NCBI RefSeq assembly: GCF_021869535.1
Contig: NW_026262701.1
Location: 3,301,501 to 3,365,500 of the forward strand
Direction of reading: 5' to 3'
From: Mytilus californianus
Lineage: Eukaryota; Mollusca; Bivalvia; Mytilida; Mytilidae
Length of the DNA: 64,000 bases
Position 1 is the stretch's first letter, and each line of letters opens with the position of its first letter. The notes under the pieces were generated by a model. The model was not told where the DNA came from. It ran no database searches and worked only from the letters and a program-made list of their open reading frames with translations. The position numbers and the translations under genes were made by a program. Below, one piece after another: positions 58,721-64,000 of this stretch.

Positions 58721-59616
58721 ATACATGCTGGCACTTTATTTTGAAGATAGCACAGCAAACCGGTTATTAATACCGCCTATTATCGCATACCAGAAACACA
58801 AAAATTAAAAGGAATATTTCACTTTTACTAAATTGAAATAGAATATAAAAGATTAAGCTACATCCCAATATTTTCAATCTAATATAAAGAAAACAGAAAG
58901 TGAATTCACCGGGTGTCGTGCGCCAGTTCGTTTTTATCCTTATGTTTATGTTAGACTTGGGTACCTGATGATGATAATGCTTTGGTTATATTGACCTAAA
59001 CCGAAACACCAGGGGCGTGTTTTTTTTGTTCTTCAGTAGTGAGAGGTTCATTTCTGTTTTTGCATTGGGAAGATCTTCTGGCTCTCTTCTACCTCTTCTT
59101 TTTAAATATGTAGTTTAGACGGCAGAGGCACATAACAAACATGGCTTCGCTTATAATTAGTCTAAATAACATTAATAAATTTATAAATGCAGATATAATA
59201 GAATGTTAGTTGTGTGATAAAAATTTTTATGGTATGGCAACCTTAGTAGGACATTCCTTTAGGGACAATAAGCTGGATAAATATAAATACTACACGGACA
59301 ATAACAGTAAGGGACGACTCTTTAATATTCTGGGAAGGGGAACGGGGAAGCAGGATATTTTGCGGATTTTTTTATTCATTTTAAATCTGTCGCTTAGCAT
59401 GCCTATTTTTTCCAGCTCTTACCAGGCCACCATATTCATATTCAAAATCCTCCTGTCCCCCCTCCCCAAAAAATCAAATGGTTTTCCCCTTATTTAACAC
59501 GAATTTTAATTGATTGATTGTTGGTTACTTATTTTTAACGTCCAGTGACTAATATTTCATCCATGTTCAGAAAAAACACGAATTTAAAAGTCAGGTATAG
59601 AATATCAAAACTAGTA

Positions 59617-59990
59617 AGGAAATGTGGCATGATTGCCAATTAGGCAACTATCAACCGGAGTTCAAATGAAGTAGTGTCAGCAATTACAACCAACCGTACG
59701 GCCTTCAACAATGACAAAAACCCATACCGTATAGTCAGCAATAAAAGGCCCTGACATGAAAAATATGAAACAATTAAAACGAAAAAAAATTACGGCATAA
59801 CTATATATATCAAAACCCTTTAAAAAAAATCAAATATTGACAAATATGAACCAACTACAACCACTGAACTACAGGCTCCTGACTTAGGAGAATGTGGCAG
59901 GGTTCAACATGTTTATGAGCGCTCAACCTTCACCTAAACTGGGACAGTGGTGTAACAGTACAACATAAGAACAAACTGTAAAAGTCAGTT
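59617..59990 (+). repeat. R1 repeat, nearly full length
   Basis: 'aaggaaatgtggcatgattg', 'accgtacggccttcaacaat', 'accgtatagtcagcaataaa', 'caggctcctgacttaggaga', 'gggacagtggtgtaacagta'. Confidence 0.82.
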
Positions 59991-60929
59991 GCAATTAGAT
60001 TAACTCAAAAAATTGGTACGAGACACAAACACAACTAACATTAAGAGGATAAACATAAAGCTCCGAAATAAGAGTTTTTGCAGTAACTGAACGGCTTGTA
60101 ATCATGCTCTCCCAGACTAAAGTATCAATAAGTACACAACCATCGGATTTAGTCATAAGCAGTCTGAGAAACGCCATAACCTTGTATACTAGTACCTTAA
60201 AAACATATACAATTAAGGTTCTGAAAAAGCGGTCGTCCGAAGGTTTTACCCATAAAAATATTGCAAGGACCGGCACAATTTTGGTATTTTGAAGAAGTAA
60301 TAGTTAGGACCAGTATATTTTTCTTCAAGGACCAACAGGGAATAAAGATTTTGAAAACTCTGCGATATCTTTTATATACAATGCTTATAGACAAGATGTC
60401 CTTTTCGATCACATACCAGACAAACATTGACAAATTCTTGTATAGTTTAAGATTATATCAAAAAATTTAATGGTCTGAACTTTAAGCCGGATTGCTTTAT
60501 TAAAATCAAGTTAGAAAAGCATAAAGAAACATTTCACGTACACAGCGATTTTTTCCAACAATTTTCTTTGTCTTTTCACTTATTATATATTACATTAATG
60601 CCGAAACAGAGAACACTATTAAAGTCATGTCTACCGAATGAACTGACGTAACTAAATTTTCTAATAAATCATCGTAAACTTCGTTTATGTTTCCAACATA
60701 AAAAGTTCTACTTTATTCGACGTCAAATTGAATATTTGTTTTATTGCTTCTTCTACAGAATATCTCCAGAAGAGGTCCAGATTCATTTTTTTGGACTTTT
60801 CACCAGAAGACATTCTGGAGATGTACAGAAGAGACCAATAAAACACGCCCCAGGTGAAATGACACCATGATACTAACTGCCTCTTTACAAATACATTAAT
60901 GAGCAGATTAACAAAACATTGATTTGATA

Positions 60930-61175
60930 TCAAAATAGTTATCAGACAACATGGTCTTATTTCAAAACAAAATTAACTTTCATATTCACTGAATATCGAA
61001 TAACTATCTCCAATACGTAGAAATATATAATGTTTGTATAAAAAGGAAACATAATGATATCTTATTATCATTCGCTGGACAAATATACTTTTACAAAATA
61101 GTGAGAATTATATTTGTATTGATATATTTGGATTGGTGAAAGACTCGTTTCTTTAAATAATTGATGTATAACATG
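60930..61175 (-). repeat. ~245-bp repeat, inverted copy
   Basis: Reverse complement of 46,670-46,915 ('acatggtcttatttcaaaac', 'aactatctccaatacgtaga', 'tgatatcttattatcattcg', 'tattgatatatttggattgg'). 59,990-60,930 has nothing I can identify. Confidence 0.72.
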
Positions 61176-61319
61176 TTATATCAGAATCATAATATCCTGA
61201 TATGAACGAAATAGTTTCTATATAAACTAAATGTCCATGTGCTCATTAGATCTCGAAAGGGAAATTGTCTTTGTTTTATAACTAAAAAAACATTTACTGA
61301 TTGAAAAATGATGAATTAC

Positions 61320-61440
61320 AAAGCCTTTCGAAATTTCGGTTCTTCAATGCACTTCGGCTATGTACTTTATTTGGCTTTTTAACTTTTTAATCCAAGCGTC
61401 ATTGATTAGTCTTTTGTAGACGAAACGCGCGTCTGCCCAA
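61320..61440 (+). repeat. Repeat ending in 'acgaaacgcgcgtct'
   Basis: 'ttcggttcttcaatgcactt', 'ttggctttttaactttttaa', 'gtcttttgtagacgaaacgc'. Same family as 43,910-44,250. Confidence 0.6.
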
Positions 61441-62007
61441 ACAAATTAGGCCTTCTATTTTTGATGAGTTTGTTTACATGTCATCAGTAATGACTACAAG
61501 TTTTATAATTATTATGATTCTTATTATGATTATTCTTAATTTAACCTGGTCGATCATTTCCTTGGAAGCATTAATGGATGGAAACTATATATTTTGTATG
61601 ATGTAGACTTTTTACATATTGGATTGAGAGTTGTCTCATTGGCACTCATACCACATCTTCTTATGTCTATTTTAACATATTTACGACTTTTTACTCCGAA
61701 GTATTTCTCGACAGACTGATTACCTACTATGTAGTAGGACATTCTGGTACTCGGTCCGGTGAGAGCAACTAAAAAAAGTAAAATCAAACTTAAAATCTGT
61801 GAGATACATTAACTGTTTTATGTTTTCTATACACGATAAAATCATCGGAAAACAATTTTTTCCCACCAAATTGCAACGAATGTAAGCTAGAATTAACTTC
61901 TTTTTATTGCTCTCACTTGACCGAGTACCATTATGTTACACCATAAAGTAGGTAACCTGTCGAAAAACCTTATGCTCCGGAGTCAACAGTTGGTAATCTG
62001 TGAATAA

Positions 62008-62453
62008 AATTGAGAATGGAAATGGGGAATATGTCAAAGAGACAACAACCCGACCAAAGAACAAACAACAGCCGAAGGCCACCAATGGGTCTTCAACGCA
62101 GCGAGAAAATCCCGCACACGGAGGTGGTCCTCAGCTGGCACCTAAATAAAATTGTGTACTAGTTCAGTGAAAATGGACGTCACACTAAACTCCAAAACAT
62201 ATAAATGAACTAAAATTAAAAAAAACATACAAGACTAACAAAGGCCAGAGGCTCCTGACTTGGTACAGGCGCAAAAATGCGGCGGGGTTAAACATGTTTT
62301 GTGAGATCTCAACCCTCCCCTATATCTCTAGCAAATGTAGAATAAACAAACCCATAGCAATACGCACAGTAAAATTCAGTTCAAAAGAAGTCCGAGTCCG
62401 ATTTCAGAATAGGTAACAAAAGAAACTAAGCAAAATGGCAATGATACATAAAT
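62008..62453 (-). repeat. Inverted extra copy of the long-TIR element core
   Basis: Reverse complement of 62,613-63,045 along its whole length ('ggaaatggggaatatgtcaa', 'ggccaccaatgggtcttcaa', 'ggccagaggctcctgacttg', 'caaaatggcaatgatacata'). It lacks the TIR segment of its neighbour. Confidence 0.85.
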
Positions 62454-62457
62454 GAAC

Positions 62458-63196
62458 ACGGGTTATGTTCTTCTCATATATTTTATGATGGTATAATACT
62501 AAACCCCTAACAGGAGGGATTGTGCCTGATATTCATATGATGAAGACATAATCTTTCAATCAGTTTAATTGAGGTCTGGAGCTGGCATGTCAGTAACTGC
62601 TAGTAGTCTGTTGTTATCTATGTATTATTGTCATTTTGTTTATTTTCTTTTGTTTCCTATTCTGACATCGAACTCAGACTTCTCTTAAACTGAGTTTTGT
62701 TTTTTCTACATTGGCTAGAGGTATAGGGGAAGGGTCGAGATCTCAAAAAACATGTTTAACCCCACCGCATTTTTTGCGCCTGTCCCAAGTCAGGAGCCTC
62801 TGGCCTTTGTTAGTCTTGTATCATTTTTAATTTTAGTTTCTTGTGTATAATGTGGAGTTTAATATGACGTCCATTATCACTGAACTAGTATACATATTTG
62901 TGTAGGGGCCAGCTGAAGGACGCCTCCGCGTGCGGGAGTTTCTCGCTGCATTGAAGACCCATTGGTGGCCTTCGGCTGTTGTCTGCTCTATGGTCGGGTT
63001 GTTGTCTCTTTGAAACATTCCCCATTTCCATTCTCAATTTTAAAGGACTACTTACAGTTACTGACATGCCAGCTCCAGACCTCAATTAAACTGATTGAAA
63101 GATTGTGTCTTCATCACATGAAAATCAAGTACAATCACTCCCGAAAGGGGTTTAGTATCATACCATCATAAAATATATGAGAAGAACATAACCCGT
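62458..63196 (+). mobile_element. 739-bp element with 142-bp terminal inverted repeats
   Basis: Left arm 62,458-62,599 (acgggttatgttcttctcat ... ctggcatgtcagtaactg) and right arm 63,055-63,196 are inverted copies at roughly 90% identity. The core contains the shared 'cctgtcccaagtcaggagcc' box in reverse orientation. No coding. I recognise this from memory as a very common mussel repeat; class uncertain (MITE-like). Confidence 0.87.
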
Positions 63197-63230
63197 ATCA
63201 TGCCAATAACTGGTTTTAGAATAAATGTGT

Positions 63231-63615
63231 TTATTTCCGATGCAAAGACCCCATGAGTGAATCAATATTAATACCAAAATATGCAATCCTTAATGACTTG
63301 ACAACGGTATCGTAACTATATCCTTTCCGAATAAGTCTGTTTAAAGGTTTTGTTATCTTTTGAGGTGAATGCCGACATTTATGTGCTTTGTAAAGAATAT
63401 TACCATAAAATATTGGATGTGAAATACCCGAACGTATAAGATGTCTGCATGTTGATTTATATTTACGAGTGATCTCCCTGTACCGATGATAACATTTAGT
63501 AAATGTTTTGACTATTTTGTGATATCAAAAACCCTTGTGTAATATTTTTTCAGTAATACAGAGATTTCTTTCGTTGAAATCAAATACGTTGTTACATACA
63601 CGATAGGCTATTGCC
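63231..63615 (-). mobile_element. Reverse transcriptase C-terminal fragment, second lineage
   Basis: Minus strand: AIAYRVCNNVFDFNERNLCI TEKILHKGF, one TGA, then YHKIVKTFTKCYHRYREITR, STCRHLIRSGISHPIFYGNI, LNRLIRKGYSYDTVVKSLRI and stop at 63,231. Only one stop breaks it. 63,620-64,000 shows nothing further. Confidence 0.75.
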
Positions 63616-64000
63616 ATTGAAACGACACAAATTGCCAAAATTGTAAAATATTCCAAACTTAATGAAACTGTAGCAATGTTACTTGTCATACAAAGATGTG
63701 ATTTCTGGTCTTGAAATATTCAGAAAGACCGCTGTTGCCATGTAAATATTAAAAATGTTAAAAATATATAAATGTCATTGTTTTATATGCAGTTTATGTT
63801 TGAATATTTCAAAGCGGCTGTCGTTACCATATTAACTAAAATTCTGATGTTGTGCAATTTCAGTTCTCCTTCTCCTTCTTTGACCTCCTGTTTCTCGCAC
63901 ATGAACCTTTCCGCACAAGTTCTACGATAACATTTGTAAAATGTACTTCAGGTCCGACAATATGTTAAATTTACTTTGAATGTCAAAAAGAAGGTTATGG

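Noticed and set aside
1-64000. CRISPR arrays, operons, phage or bacterial islands
   Set aside because: No regularly spaced identical repeats with unique spacers and no compact gene clusters; all firm genes have introns.
1-64000. tRNA or rRNA genes
   Set aside because: B-box-like GGTTCAACC strings occur only inside R2/R3 repeats and have no properly spaced A box or cloverleaf that I can see; a tRNA scan would settle this.

Overview
The window looks like nuclear DNA of a marine mussel (Mytilidae, probably Mytilus). It is AT-rich. Its genes are cut into short exons with GT-AG introns and AATAAA signals. Between and inside the genes lie many degraded mobile-element families whose sequences I recognise from memory as typical of mussel genomes. 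The species call is an inference, not something proven by one diagnostic gene.

Layout. (1) 1-4.7 kb: the last three exons of a small membrane protein, probably MS4A/CD20-like, on the + strand, ending in a PPAY-containing tail and a poly(A) signal. (2) 6.7-23.7 kb: a complete 11-exon + strand gene (gene A) for an SLC17-family (sialin/VGLUT/NPT-like) major-facilitator anion transporter. All splice phases agree and the joined CDS is 1542 nt (513 aa). A nearly full-length but frameshifted Penelope-type reverse transcriptase element lies antisense in its intron 3. (3) 23.9-25.6 kb: a 1.7 kb inverted-repeat DNA element directly behind gene A. (4) 25.6-33.4 kb: duplicated non-coding blocks, a 38-bp minisatellite and copies of SLC17 exon 1. 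(5) 28.8-46.2 kb: a decayed tandem duplicate of the transporter (gene B) with exons 1, 2, 3, 5, 6, 7 and 8 in order. It carries several in-frame stops, a lost acceptor site, a LINE insertion inside exon 3 and a short repeat inside exon 7. I could not find exons 4 and 9-11. (6) 46-64 kb: mainly repeats. These include two non-autonomous TIR elements with 6-bp target duplications, a broken Penelope-type element, a 739-bp long-TIR element beside an inverted extra copy of its core, and one or two weak coding candidates.

Mobile elements dominate. At least 14 copies of one Penelope-type 3' tail lie between 9 and 46 kb. Three or four otherwise different short repeat families share one central core ('TCCTGACTTGGTACAGG' followed by 'GGTGGGTTGAACC'). 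Because gene A keeps the empty sites, two insertions into gene B can be defined to the base. A third insertion (48,760-50,351) has its own empty site in a neighbouring tandem copy.

I see no CRISPR, operon or other prokaryotic feature, no tRNA or rRNA gene, and no convincing new multi-gene system. The most interesting items are the transporter that seems to lack the TM4 glutamates of sialin, the in-frame SLC17-LINE chimeric ORF, and the shared repeat core.
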